Of a DNA stretch of 64,000 nucleotides, positions 1-13,011 are shown piece by piece. The position numbers and the translations under genes were made by a program. The notes beneath the pieces were generated by a model, which saw only the letters and a program-made list of their open reading frames with translations, searched no databases and was not told where the DNA came from. Source of the DNA: Poronia punctata (Eukaryota > Ascomycota > Sordariomycetes > Xylariales > Xylariaceae); assembly GCA_022579005.1 (NCBI GenBank), contig MU401630.1, positions 17,503 through 81,502 of the forward strand, in the 5' to 3' direction. The stretch's first letter is position 1, and each line of letters starts with the position of its first letter.

Positions 1-232
1 AAGAAGATTATTGCGATGTCTCGGTCTAGCAGTCTGAAATTTCTCTAGCAAGATGGACAAAACTTCCCAGAACTACGGGTGACCTAAGCTTCACACGACT
101 TCTAAGATGGCAGTAAATTCCTATATTAGGGGGGATATCAATTGGTATCATGCTATGCGCCCGCTTATATGTACAAAAACCAATCCATATATTGGAGTGG
201 TAAGTTATAGTAAAAGTGATCATATCCCCAAC

Positions 233-1348
233 TCATGCCCTATTCCCACGACAGTAAAGCCAAAAGATAGCACAGCTTGTCCTAGCGACAAAAACGCTCA
301 AGAAAACGCCACCTGACCAAGGAGCGGTAGCCTCATCTACCGTCACGCTGGCATCAACAAAGAGGAGAATCCATCCTGAGGCGCCTTTGCTGAGCCAGGT
401 GCTGTCACACCAGCAGTTGTTGCAGAAGCCTACAAGTTCCCAAAGCGAGGAGAGGAGGATCTACATAGTGTTGATGACGACGAGAAATCGACCCAGAATT
501 CTTGTCGATATAGCGTAGCATCGTAAGGTCCTATGCGATAGAACGAACTGCCGCCGCGGCGTAGTGGTGCTTTGTCTTCTGGCATCGATCGTCCCGGAGG
601 CGACGCTTCGGTCCTCGAACCGTTCCTCGTCCTACTTCTCTTCTCTTTTGTACATGATGCCGACATGGTCTAGCCTCGAGTTTTCATGCCGCATCATGGC
701 AGCGTGGGATAATATCGATGATGCAAATAAGGAGACAAAGGCGAGACTAGCCAACACGGCGTACAATATATAACCTCCCGACCGACAACCAAGGCCTTTC
801 ACCTCAGTTAAGTACGCGATAATGACCGCGGAGCTTGTGATGCCCCACTGCACGTATATCGTTATGAGCACAGCAATGATTATGCGCTGGTAGAAGGCCG
901 AGTCCAACTGCTTCTAGCGTGGGTACTCTCTGATCCGCCCGGGCTCTGTCGCAAAACCGCCGCGCATGTTTCCGGTGTTGTAGGCCAAACCGCAGTAGCG
1001 CAAAACAGCCACAATGTCTCCTTTGAGATCCCGCTGTTTAAACTTCAGGTCCCTTGGCACTGCTCTCAAGTTCAGGTCTAACCTTCTCGTGAGGTTCTCG
1101 TCGGTTGTTTCGAGGGCTTGGTGCAGCCGATCAGACATGTTCCACCAGGTAAATATGCGGGCGTAGTTGAAGGCGGGGCCCTCTTGCTTCTCATCATGCC
1201 GGAAAAAGGTATATGGTCCTTGCCCTGCCTATAGTGAGAGAGCTCCCTTCCGCCTAGATCTCGCCCGAGGTCTATCATCATGCATTAGCTCCAATGTCGA
1301 TGTTGCCTGCTTGCGAATACGGTCCCGGGTGCCGGCGTGGAACGTCAT
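233..1348 (-). pseudogene. Decayed fungal integral membrane protein gene, four in-frame TAGs
   Basis: Reading the minus strand from the ATG at 1348 gives one frame, 372 codons long, to a TGA at 233-235. It is broken only by TAG at 1229-1231, 914-916, 632-634 and 461-463, with no frameshift. The translation is clearly protein-like: an aromatic and charged N-terminal part (FNYARIFTWWNMSDRL), then four likely membrane segments, a GLGCRSGGYILY motif and a later NNCWCDSTW motif. From memory this pattern matches a family of uncharacterised fungal multi-pass proteins, in which the residue at the fourth TAG is usually Trp. Each stop is one transition from CAG or TGG, the change RIP would make. No GT donor in the right phase was found that would splice the stops out. 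Function unknown; I am confident of the decay, less so of the family. Confidence 0.65.
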
Positions 1349-3860
1349 TGAGGCAATCGATCACGGTTCTTCTCTCTCCTTCGTTTCCCCTTTTTTCTTC
1401 TTCTTTTGACTAGGTTAGGTAGAGCTCCTAACAGCATACTTTAACTTGTCTATCTCTATCAAAGCAACCCCAGCATGCCGCTTAATGATATTTGCCCGTA
1501 GTCAATGCTATCCGTGATCTGGTTTAACATAGGCAGTCAGTCACCGCCGGGGTTCTATATGTGTGCCGTAGACACTCGTCAACGCCACTAGATACCGCCG
1601 GGCAATCTTTTGGTAAGTGTCACACAGCTAGGTCTATGAATTTCTGTGAGGTATCATCAGCAGACATCTCGCTTATGAGAAAACATGGCAGGACTGCGGT
1701 GCACCCGGCTCCGATGTCTGTTGTCCGTCCAGGGCGGGAAAGTTATATCAAAGTATGTGTAAGTGTGAGAAAAGTAGAGTGGCGGTATGGTAGAGGCTTG
1801 TAGTCAGTCTGAGAAGATACGCCATCCTTGCTGTTTAATAAACAAGTATGTGTATCCCAAGAGGGAACCAGATACCCTGTCCTCACGACCTCGTTAAGTG
1901 GTTGGTATGGGTTGGTAGCTTTCAACAATACATGAACTCTTTGATAGGTATTGCAGTTTGCAGTCTGCATGTCTAAGCCCATATATACTCGTACAATTTA
2001 TTAGACGGCAGAGACGCTCATATTAAGAATACATACCTACAGGCAGGGCCTACTTGTGACATTGTGTGATTTTGTATCTTGAGGCTACAAGAGGTTAGAA
2101 ACCAGGACGCTATGACAATCTCTATTCGTACAGTACAGTTTACTGTACATAGGACTACATGCACTGTATGCTAAATTTAGCAACCGAATTAGATACCCCA
2201 GTGTGGACACTGTAGCACGTTGTTCTAGCAGAGCACTGCAGATTTTCAACTCATAGATTTCACTATCCAACTTAGTAGTCTAGCCGCATCTGGCATAAGG
2301 CATGTCTCCGCAACCACTATACCTTATTTAGTCAATAACGTTAAACTTACAGTCGATTTTTTTAGTACATACTTACCTACTAACACCTTTAACTTTTGCT
2401 AAGGGCCTTACTAGACCATATACCCCCCCCCCCTTTACTTAACTATTTTTTATATTATTACATTACTTACGCTTTAATTTTTTTTAAAATAGCCTTATTT
2501 TATAGCCTTTACATAGCCCTACGCGCTTACGTGCTTTTTTAGTATTAGCTGCTATTTTGGCCGCCGACATACAGTCAATTGCAACCTTGCAGTGTTGTTT
2601 TTGCTACATAACTAACTGTAGGTTTAACAAAAGTCACATAGATCCACAGGATACATTTTACTTTTGTATAGGAAATTGGTGCAAATTAGGTATAGTAGCT
2701 GTAGGAGAGCGTGTTATGCCAGATATGGCTAGACTACTGAGTTGGATAGTAAAATCTATAAGTTGAAAATCTGCGGTGCTGGCAGAGCTACTGGTAGCCT
2801 GTATCTAGGCGCTACACAATCGGCCAAATACAACATTTCAACCAACAGGATATCAGAGGGGGAGTTGATATCTTCTTGATTGGACACTTGCTTGCAAACT
2901 TTTAGGCTACTTGAAGGTAGGTCACCACATATGGTATCTATCTTACAGACGGCTGCACAGTGTCTACCTATTCAAGATGGCATGTGGAAAGCCACGGGCA
3001 GAAGGGAAGTGAATGTGGTTCTGGATCGATGGAACGCACCGCCCAATGGCCCTGGACCCACCTCGTCGTAATTCATCAGCCATTCATTAGCAAACTAGCA
3101 TGAAATAGGAAATAAAACAGGGTCCATATTTGCCAAGGGACCACCAACGTCGAGGGCTGTGGTGGGTTGCCGTTGCAGCAAACAACAGCACTGCCCTGTT
3201 GTCAAAGCTGTCAGTGAATGATTAACGCTCATTCTGTACTCGTAACCGCGGTATTGGTCTGGGTTTTCCTTACTTACCAATGTTGTGTGGTTTGTTTTCG
3301 TTCAGGCACTCGAGTGTCAACTGAGTTGTATTTACTGCGCTTTCAGTGGTGACGACAGCTTCCCCCAGCCTTTCTGCACTCAGCCGCCTTTTTTGAATTC
3401 GACTGTTCGCCCATCCTTAGCTTGGCGCGCAGATGGCTAGCTAGGTAGCTGGGTGTCGGTTTTCTCTGTTAAACTTCTTCGCCTTTTTCTTCCTTTTTAT
3501 CTCCAGACTCTCGTTTCAGATCGGATTGCTTGTAGCACATCGCTTCGTCACCTGTTAATTTCTTCCCACATCGTTCCATTCTCGGGGGATAAATCAGATT
3601 AGCCCAACGTGACAAACCTGATACAACGCGAAACTATACTAGACCATACGACCATACGACCACAACCACGACCACGCGACCACGAACGATATCATAACCC
3701 GGATACTACTCTCGGAATCCGGCCGCTCGGCTTGAAATTAGCAAGCCTATCTTCGTTTGCTTTGATTCCTTTCCAGCCCACATTCGACTAGGAAGTAAAA
3801 CCATCGTTTGATCTCCTCATTCCCAATTAGACTTGGACATTTTGTCCGTCCGCCACAGTC
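1349..3860. other. Gene-free stretch upstream of the rhomboid gene
   Basis: No convincing coding region was found. It holds the AT-rich RIP-like patch listed separately, two exact copies of the intergenic 8-mer TACTCGTA (1986, 3237), and, near 3640-3690, a low-complexity run of ACGACCA-like units that should lie in the rhomboid gene's promoter or 5' leader. Confidence 0.5.
2318..2560. repeat. Small AT-rich RIP-like relic
   Basis: This patch is visibly poorer in G+C than its flanks, rich in TTA, TAA and CTTA strings, poor in CA and TG, and contains an 11-base C run near 2431. It resembles the large RIP-mutated block at the right end of the window and is probably a fragment of a mutated transposon. 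No transposase reading frame survives. Confidence 0.4.
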
Positions 3861-5671
3861 ATGGCTGCAAACGATTATTACAACGAGCCTTCGTCGCGAT
3901 ATAATAATCCCCACGACAATCACTACGAACCTTCAATAGCCCCGACTACCAACCCACCACCATCCTATCATAGTCGCGCAGCATGGCAGACCGGCCAAAC
4001 CGATGCGCCGCCAACCGCACCCGCCTCGCCCTTTGAGACCGTCTTCGACGACCATGTCTATCCCTCACAGTCACGCCCGACCTTGAACACCGTGAGCACT
4101 AGCCAGCAAAGCTTTGCTCATGATACGCGGTATCATGGGCCAGGCTCTCCTGATGCATCTCCTATAGGCGCAGATGACATCCCTCTTCAACCACACAACA
4201 AGTTACCCAGTGGCTACATGAACGAATCGAACGACCACGTTTATGATACAGATCCGACACCTCGCACCCGCGGAACTTCCAAAGGCGGACGCTTAGGCTT
4301 TGGTGAGCTTGGCATGTTGGGATCTAAAAAGAAGAGGATTCCCTTCATGGTTTATATCTTTACTACTATTCAGATTGCCGTTTTTATCTACGAGTTGGTC
4401 AAGGCCGGTATGTCGTTCTGGTTTACTCACTATCTCCGTTTCCACCCTCCCCCAGCAATTGTCTTGAAAAATCCTTTTGTTGCTAACATTGATATTGCGT
4501 TTTGTCAGCCCAATTAACCGGCTCTCCTATCCAAACTACACCCTCCTTCAATCCCATGATAGGCCCTTCGCAGGAAGTGCTCATAAACCTGGGTTCGAGA
4601 TATAGTCCGTGCATGAAGAATTTCGACGGCATACAAAACTACCCAGACTCAGCCGGATTCGGCTTTCGTTGCCCCAATTCGACAACAAACGATCCGGAAA
4701 GCTCCACCAACAAGTGTACGCTGTCGGAGCTTTGCGGGCTTGGAGGCGTCCCCAACCCGAAATGGTTGGGTGCCGATGGTCTGGAACAAACACCGGCGCC
4801 GAATCAATGGTTTCGGTTCATCACTCCCATTTTCCTGCACGCCGGGTTTGTCCACCTGGGCTTTAATATGCTGCTCCAGTTAACCATGGGTCGTGACATC
4901 GAGGTCGCTATCGGATCGATACGCTTCTTCATGGTATACATGAGCGCAGGTATATTCGGATTCGTGTTCAGCGGCAACTTTGCCGCTTCAGGTCTCTCCT
5001 CGACCGGCGCGTCTGGTTCTCTGTTTGGCGTCATCGCGCTCAACTTACTCGATCTCCTATATTCGTGGAACGAGAGACGTAAGCCGGGCAGGGAGCTATT
5101 TTTTATCCTGGTCGAGATTATCATCTCCTTTGTCCTGGGTCTCCTCCCAGGATTGGACAACTTTGCGCACATTGGCGGTTTCATCGTCGGCCTGTGCGTG
5201 GGCATCAGTGTCCTGCACTCGCCCAACTTCCTCCGCACCAGGATCGGCGAAGACCATTTTGGTGGCGCGTCATATGCCAGCGTGGGCGGAAGTGCCATTA
5301 CGAGTGTCGCCTTCCCGGCTTTCTATCGCAATCCCGTGGGTTTCTTTAAGGGCAGAAAACCTCTCTGGTGGGCGTGGTGGCTTATCCGAGCAGGGTTCGT
5401 GGTTCTTGTCGTCATCGTCTTCATCGTGCTCGTCAAGAATTTCTACTCGAACCAGAATCACTGCAGTTGGTGCAAATACTTGAGTTGCATTGTAGGTTTT
5501 TCCCCCCGCTGCCCCCTCCCCCTAAAGTTGCTTTGGACTAACTTTTTCGGATAGCCTGTCAACGGTTGGTGCGATATAGGGAATTTCAAGGTGACGCCTG
5601 CAGAAGACACAAAGGCGGCAAGGGATTTTATTATTTCTTCGGGCTTAAAGCGCACCGCCCGTATTTTTTAA
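3861..5671 (+). CDS. Rhomboid family intramembrane serine protease
   Basis: Three exons (3861-4407, 4509-5491, 5555-5671) encode 548 residues; introns run gtatgt..cag and gtaggt..tag. Rhomboids cut membrane proteins inside the bilayer. A Pro/Ser/Tyr-rich disordered cytosolic N-terminus (about 1-155) leads into the first helix (about 160-182), then a Cys-containing extramembrane loop. The core carries HLGFN (about 298-302), the GASG motif with the catalytic Ser near 351, and FAHIGG with the catalytic His near 403, so the Ser-His dyad is intact. A short tail follows the last helix. Splicing restores a continuous core that the genomic sequence breaks at both ends. The architecture (one helix, a loop, then the six-helix core) is that of secretory-pathway rhomboids rather than mitochondrial ones. 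The substrate cannot be inferred. Confidence 0.93.
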
Positions 5672-6428
5672 ATAACCCCTATCCTCACTGCCCTCCACGC
5701 AGAGGGACCTTTTGAAGTTTGCATGGCGAGAGTCTTAGACACATGATGTCACAGCACATTCTGAAGCTACCTATGCTCTCTTAGTTGTAGCAAAGCACGA
5801 AGCCGAATTTGCAGTTTCGGGATACGAAGTACCCTTCCTCATACGACGACATGGTCCGCGCCTGGGTACTCCATACTCATCAGGGATACACATATGGAAT
5901 ATAATGGATAAGAGAAACGATCTTAATTTTCACTCACGCTACCTACCTAACCTACCTAGGGCACCAAAGAGCAAAAGGTCACCGTTCAATAATAGATGGC
6001 TTAGAGAGAGCTTTATACAATATAACGATGAAATTACCAATGCACCCATGTCCACCGTTCAAGGCTGTAAAGCCGTAGCACTCGCAGTCTTTTTTAAGCT
6101 CTAGAATTAATGGCTGTTAGGGAGTGCTTGACAGTTTCTAGGGGAAAGGGTATTACAGGTTATAATCGTACAAAGTCAAGTGTATAGCAACTTGCAGTGC
6201 TGACTCATCGTGGCGGTGCTGTCGCCTTGTGGGTTCGGCCGTGTCCCTGTGCGGTAGGAACTCGGGAGGCCGCCAGCGCTCCTTTTGGGTCGTCGGTTGT
6301 AGAACTTGTACCCCCGCTACCTGACGAATCCTACCAAATCTACAATCGTCCCGCCGTGTCACGGCTATTATTATAGAAATAGTGTAACAATACGCGGTAC
6401 TTACATGTATTGTTAATTGTCTCCAGTC
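5672..6428. other. Intergenic region between rhomboid and HET genes
   Basis: The two genes run head to tail with about 750 bases between them. The interval holds the rhomboid 3' end and the HET promoter. I see CTACCTAACCTACCTAGG-like units near 5940 and no further gene or RNA. Confidence 0.4.
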
Positions 6429-8630
6429 ATGTCACTCTGCGTGCCCTGTATCCGCGTTTTCAGAGGCCGACCTCTGACGCCGGGCACGTACTATGATCAC
6501 CACCCGTCGTGGGCTAGTTTCGTAGCAGCCGCCGACAAGAGATGCGACATATGCTGGCGCCGATTCGACGCCCTCGATACACGGCAACAGACGTGTCTCC
6601 GGAAGTTTGCCGAGATGCTCGGCGATAATGGTTCCGGGATGGCGGCCTCGGCTGCCGGCGTGGCCATCGGCGCGTCGGGATATCTCAAGATTGAGTTCAC
6701 GTATAATCTCGCCGTCGAGGCTATGAACCAACGGGCCAAGGGCCTGATAGATTTTCAGATGCAGAGGGAATTAGATGCCGTTAGCGATTTTCTGCTTACT
6801 CGGTGCCAGAAACTGCACTTTTTGCCTTCGGGTACGTTTACCGGGCAAATTTTTTGAGGACTGGCCGCTGCTAATGCGCTTCTTTCCCCTCAAAGTGTAG
6901 ATGTAGGGAAAGATCTGGTTAAGCCTGTGATTGGGGTAAATACTGGTTCGCCGACTACGTGGGACCTTGTGGGTTCGTGGCTGGTCGAATGCTCCTCTAG
7001 TCACCGGCTGTGTGCCGAGAGACGAGGGGATGCTAGCTTCAATCCCACGCGTCTGCTTGATGTTCTTATAGGTGGCAGGCAGTCGGATACTTTCAAGATT
7101 GTTGACGGAGGCGATGTGCCTCCCGAATCTAGCTACCTCACACTTAGCCACAGATGGGGAGCGGCAAGTATGCCGCGTCTAACCGTCGACAATATGGCAT
7201 CGTATCGAGCCGGCGCCGCGATTTGCAAGTTACCAAAGACGTTTCAAGAAGCCATATTCATCGCATGGCGCCTAGGTGTGAGGTATATATGGATAGACTC
7301 CTTATGCATCATCCAGGAAGGAGATGACGGGGAGGACTGGATGCGAGAAGCTCCTAAGATGGCGGAAATCTATTCAAACTGCCTGCTCAATATATCTGCC
7401 GATTGGGGTGCTAAGGACCAAGGTCTCTTCTTTAGTAGGGAGATCGGGTTTTCGGAGAAGTTCGAGATGGAATTTTGTCTATCGCAGAACACGGACCAGA
7501 AGAAAAAGCGGAAGCGGACGCCGGAAAACAACACGATAAAAACAGGGTACACGTTCATCCCGGCTCACAGCTTAGAACAGGTAGACGACTCGCCTCTCGC
7601 GGGTCGGGGCTGGGTATTCCAGGAACGGATCCTCTCCCCTTCCATTGTTCACTTTGGACGGCGGGAAGTACTCTGGGAATGCTGCCAGAAACTAGCTAGC
7701 GAGAGCCTGCCCTTTGGCCTGCAGAATATTTCCCTAGGCGACATGGCAAGATTATCACAGAGCGCGACGCTCAAGAGATTGGATCCCAACGGCGATCCCC
7801 ATCTGAGAAAGCTTCTTGTACAAGCCTTCAGGGGCGCTACGCTCACCGACGCCACGGTGCGGGATACGCCGTACCTACTATGGTGGTTCCTTATATCCAA
7901 GTATTGTCGGTGCGCGCTCACTTTCTCGAGCGATAGGTTGGTTGCCGTGTCGGGCGTTGCGCGGTATTTCAAGAATATCGTCAAAGATCAGTATGTGCTA
8001 GGTATGTGGCGCAAGTACCTTGCTGTTGAAATGGCTTGGCAGGTAAAATCGGCCACGGGGGGAAACTTGCCAGGATCGAAGATATACCCCGGGCCGTCTT
8101 TCTCGTGGACGTCGATAGAGGGTGCTATAGAGCCTATGAACCCTATATATGACGCCTCACTTCTCCCTTATGTCGAGGTGGACCCGGTCACCGTCGAGGA
8201 AAACACCTTACTCCGCGAAGATCTCTTCGGTCCATTAACCGAACCCTGCGTAAGGATCCGCGTAAAAGGGGATCTGAAATCGGCGAAGCTCGTGCGATCA
8301 AGCCGGGGCCAATGGCTCGTAGTCAGGGAAGCAAGTGATAAGGGGTCACGGGCTTGGCTGGACTTTGTGCCTAGCGAAGAAGACGAATTCTCGCGAAAGA
8401 CGTTCTTTTACATGCTTTGGTATACGCATGATTTTGGGAATGGCCATTGCTTTATGCTGTTCGACAAGGTCGACGATGACACTGCCGAGTTTCGCCGTAT
8501 GGGCATTTTTCGACCTGCGGGTTTCGGCGCGCGGGAGATTGCTGAATGGTTTTTACGCGAACAGCCGGATAAACATCTTTTACCTGGATATGATGCGAGT
8601 ACCGGCCACCATACGATCTATATTATATAA
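6429..8630 (+). CDS. HET-domain (heterokaryon incompatibility) protein
   Basis: Two exons (6429-6831 and 6901-8630; intron gtacgt..tag, 69 nt) give 710 residues. HET domains mediate allorecognition and programmed cell death when unlike hyphae fuse, and are thought to be TIR-like. The hallmark blocks are present: YLTLSHRWG (about 213-221) and RYIWIDSLCIIQ (about 262-273), followed by AEIYSNCLLNISAD. The N-terminal part has two CxxC pairs (residues 4-7 and about 40-43), a common feature upstream of HET domains that may bind metal. The start was chosen at the first ATG of the frame. The C-terminal half has no domain I recognise. The gene stands alone, with no neighbouring NLR or second HET gene, so its trigger is unknown. 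The reading frame is intact. Confidence 0.9.
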
Positions 8631-11600
8631 GGAATCTGTAGCACCAGACACGCTGTCATCGGAATAGGTCTTCTCGGTTGTTCCAATTCCAAGTTAGGTA
8701 GGTAGTGCTTTCCCGATAATAGGGGCATTGCTGGATTTATGGCAGGTGGTAGCCCGTGTAAGCACAGCTGCATCGCAGGTGCGTTGACCACTTACCTAAC
8801 CTAACTTCCAGTCTTACCACGCTCTTTCCTCTTCTACAAATTCCAAGGCTTTGTTGGTTTCGTCTGATTTACATTCGGTACCTAATAGACGGCTGCGCCA
8901 GCCTGTATCTTGCCTAACGTCTTTCTACATACCGTCAGTATATACTAGGTGTAACCTTGTCCTGCGCGTAGAAGTGTCAATAGCAAGCAAGGTCCCTGGG
9001 CAAAGCTTCGGTTGATATAAAAACTTCAAAAGCTAGTAAAAGCGGGAGGCCGCCCACGCTATCGCCCTACCTAGAGCATCTAACCTAGCTCAGTCAGTAC
9101 CTACTACTAATAACAGAAAATTTATCTGTCAAGCTTTGGCCAGATCAGGCGCTACTCGTGAAGCCAGTTTCGCGACTTGGCGAAAGTGTCATGCGACTCA
9201 TGCCCAGCAGACAAGATGAGGCGCGTTCCTCATCCCTCCCACATTATATACAGTTATCTAGGTCGATATTTTGCCTAGGGTGTTTCCGCGCGCACTTACT
9301 TTACGAATTCCTTGCGGTGCTGGCACTGCCCCTTCGGGGGTTTAAGTTGCCCGGATGACAGTCGATACTAAAAGCTTGACGAGTCAGTCAGCCCTCTATC
9401 ACGGTCTAGAATAAGAATTGCCGCGAGTCTATCAAGACTAGTTCATGGCTTGGATAGTCGGGGCTTGTTATAATATCTTGCCTCCATTCATTAAACCCCG
9501 CCGGTTATCGGTTACAACCGGTAGGTAGAGGACAGGAGTACTCGTATGCCATAATATGCCACCTTATGGAATGTGCTAGCCAATCCGATACCTACCACGT
9601 AACATGGCCCATGGGTGCCGAGGCCTAATCCTACGAGTACCGTAACTGCTTGACCTAGGTCTGTGCTCAGACCGTACAACCCGGACCGGTCTGGATTCTT
9701 TTTTCGACAGACAAGGGGACAAGTGACACGTAATTCAAAGGGGGAACAGAAAAGCGGTCTTGGATCATGGGGAAAAAAGTGATTGCCATTTCATTTTTCC
9801 CGTTATTGCGATTCTTCCAACAATTACGTATATTGAAGCTTGTTTTGTCGGGTGGCAATTGGTCATTTTACCTCATCCCGCATGAAACTTGAAAAGATCG
9901 ACAGACTTCCCGGTACTCGGGTTTTAGCCCGGCACGGGGAAATTCTAGACCATTTTTTCTATTAATACATACCTTTTTATTGGATAAGCGTCTTGGGACT
10001 CGAGAACTTGGCTAAATATGTAGCAGGTGAATAACTAAACATCGAGGTAAGGCGATCGGAATATCTTTCATGTCTACACGTCCCTCTTCAAGGGGAAAAG
10101 ACATTGGGAATCTGAAGATGGTAAATTTTAGTAAGACATACAAGGTCAAATCAGATCGGAACGGCACCGACAATATATGGAACAATGCAGATTAAATATT
10201 GTCGCGGAGAGGTACCCACTTAATGGGATACCCTTGCAGTTAAGGTCACGTGCCTTAGTCAGCACAGCTCCATAAGAGCGTATGCTATAAAGCGGGATCT
10301 CTGATCCCATTACAGTTACATAGATTTTTCCTTTTCAATACATGGTTCATTGCAATACAACTGATACAGCTCGTACTAAGTCAAGCGCACTGATTCACCT
10401 TTCACTGAAGCTCTCATATCCGCGAGAAATATGGAAGTCATTGACAACTTCTCAAAGGTATGGTGTCATTGTTATGGAATTGCCGCTTTTCAGATGCAGG
10501 TTAAAGAAAGGCCGGACATCCTTCCACTTTATACACAAGCCAATCAGAGAGGCACTATCTACACGTACCAATTGGCTGGACTACAACACCTGTACCTAGG
10601 TCTAAGCTATTTTTCGTTATAACGACAACGTGGAGTTTTATTTTTCTAGGCTTTCTGTGTACGATACGTGCATTGGAATCCAGCTACCTATCTTGTACCT
10701 ACCTTTCTTTTCAATTTTTAACATCTCACTGCAATGGAAGAAAGCGACAGAAATGACATTTTTAGGCTAATTTTGGGAACATGTCATGTGGAGTTCAGCC
10801 CCATTGGAACTGCTCAATAATATCCCAACTAAATGACAAGGGGGGGAATGAACGGTGCATATCCGGAACACAGTAACGGTCTTCTTTACCAATAAAGATC
10901 CCGCTCCGGCCCACGCAAGCCAGGGGTTTTGAAAAACTTGTTAATCGAGAGCGATGGATGCTCGGATGTGCGCTGGGCTAATGGCCCCCCCGCGGTAGAC
11001 CAAAAAAAAGGAGTAAGGCCTCCGGTTGCCTAATACTCGCACCATAATTCAAGATTTTCTAAGATATTAATTGTACTCGTAGCTATTCAACAACCGTCAA
11101 AGTTGCTAGCTGTGATAGTACGTCAATTGCAATTTGTAGGCCCTAGTCTATAAATGGGAGGTGGGTATACTCATTTCATTTGTCCCCTGCCGACTCGAGC
11201 TGGCCTTGGAAAGACTGAATTATTTCCTTTCCTTGCAACAACTGCAGTCTTTTAATTATTCCCATCTTGTGTGGTAGACGCGGGCGCAGAAAACGAAGCT
11301 ACGTCATGATCCCCCCTCTCTCTGAGTGGATTGTATGTGTTGACGGAAATCCACACCAAGACTAGGGCGTGGGCTGCGAGCCTACTAATATTGCGCGACG
11401 TGATGCTTATTAACCAATAGAATTGCCCAACACGCAGATTCTAGCATCGCTAGTGCCGGCGTGGTGGGCCTAGGTAGCATAGGTACATACCTATTCCAGA
11501 CGCCTACGAGTAGTCTACATCTATCTTCAGTATATCCGAGGACTACCTAGTTGAATAACCTACGAGGTTAGCCCAAACTTGAAAACCTCTTATCTAGCAA

Positions 11601-13011
11601 GAACAGTTGACTAGTGACATCTAGCAGTGCTCCGGCGTTTGAACTTTATGGAAGGGTCTAACCTAGAGATTAGGTGCCGGACAGAGTCCTGTCGTGCCTG
11701 TTTTCCGTAAGAAGATTGTTGCTGCGATAGACCTGAAGGATGTCGATGCCTCGCAGCTGAGATCGGTCGATGCATATGCACATCGTGTTTCTCTTACCTA
11801 CACACATAAGGCACCTACTCATCCGTATTGAAATTTCCCGCCTGGCATCTACTCGTACGTACAATTACCTATCGGTCAACTTGGTGCTTTGGTAAACGGA
11901 TGCCCCCCTTAAAAAATATGTTGGGACCCTGACACACCGAATACCGAGCCATTTTAGTTACTAAAGGGATTAGACAAGCGATAGTGGGAAACGACGGGCA
12001 GAAGACGGATAGGATTTTAGTTGCCTACAGACGTGCTACTTGAATAGAGGGGTGAAGTAAACGAGCTTACCTAGTACGGATGAGATACGTATCGCTTACG
12101 TTAATAACACACGTCCTTGGACAGGCAGGGACTGGCTGGAAGGTTTATACTCTGGCTCCTTGGCCATGTCCTGCAAACTCAAAGGGATGTAGAAAGTCGT
12201 TTGCATGGAGAAAGGTTAAGGCAGGTTAGCTCCTATCTATGTCAGGTATATATAATTTGACATTGGAGGTTTCAGTGTACTCGTTGTAAGGCGTGGTACA
12301 AGAAGTTTTCCGGGCGGAAGAAGACGGAACGGCTCGTGATACCTAGGTATTTATACCTACATTACGTACCTACATGTAGGTACCTACTCCCCCATCGACG
12401 GCATAGGTACGTTACCTAGGTACTACGTAGACAGCCCGTGGGGGGCAGCACAAAGTCTTCCAGCCACCGGCTTCGCCACATCCCAACATTGAAGTTGGGA
12501 CTGGGAGCCAATTATATGAAGCATCAGGCATCGGGATCTGTCCGTCACTCCACCACGTGATCTGAGTAGCCCGTCCATTCTCGAAGAACCTCCACAGCTT
12601 AAGGCGGTCTAACCTACATGTAGGTAGCCCCTGTAGCTTACAAGGTACGCGCAAAGGTTTCTGCACTTTTTGCTCCGGAAAGCTGGACACAGTTCGTTAC
12701 AGTGTTTTTAGCACACACCCATCTCACCTGGCACACTCTCTCGTTTCACCCAGCGCAACCAACCTGGCTCCCCCGACAGCGATGAAAGTCAACCTACCGA
12801 ATCGGTAATGCGCAGAAACGCGTGAAAACGTAGCCAACCGAGAAAGTTGCCACCGTTTCACCTACTTATCCGACCCGGACTCTTGGTCAGCAAGGGCCCG
12901 CGCGCGGCGGCATCGATAGGTATACTAGTACCTTTTGCCCAGGAGTCGCAGAGGCACAAGAGTGAAACTCACTCCTCCAAAAATAAATACCCCTCACTCG
13001 GCTCACACAGC
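8631..13011. other. 4.4-kb gene-free region before the histidine kinase
   Basis: No gene could be supported on either strand; the short frames here lack domain-like or amphipathic patterning and codon bias. The stretch is rich in two intergenic motifs: TACGAGTA/TACTCGTA (9539, 9632, 11074, 11505, 11850) and TACCTA/TAGGTA units, with perfect palindromes at 12366-12383 and 12612-12625. Confidence 0.5.
12366..12383. repeat. 18-nt perfect palindrome inside a TACCTA/TAGGTA cluster
   Basis: GTACCTACATGTAGGTAC equals its own reverse complement. It sits in a dense cluster of CCTAGGTA and TACCTAC units (about 12340-12425), some 640 bases upstream of the kinase ATG. A 14-nt version (ACCTACATGTAGGT) recurs at 12612-12625. 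Confidence 0.6.

Noticed and set aside
12412..12690. 92-codon minus-strand frame upstream of the kinase
   Set aside because: Overlaps the TACCTA/TAGGTA repeat cluster and palindrome; no domain pattern.
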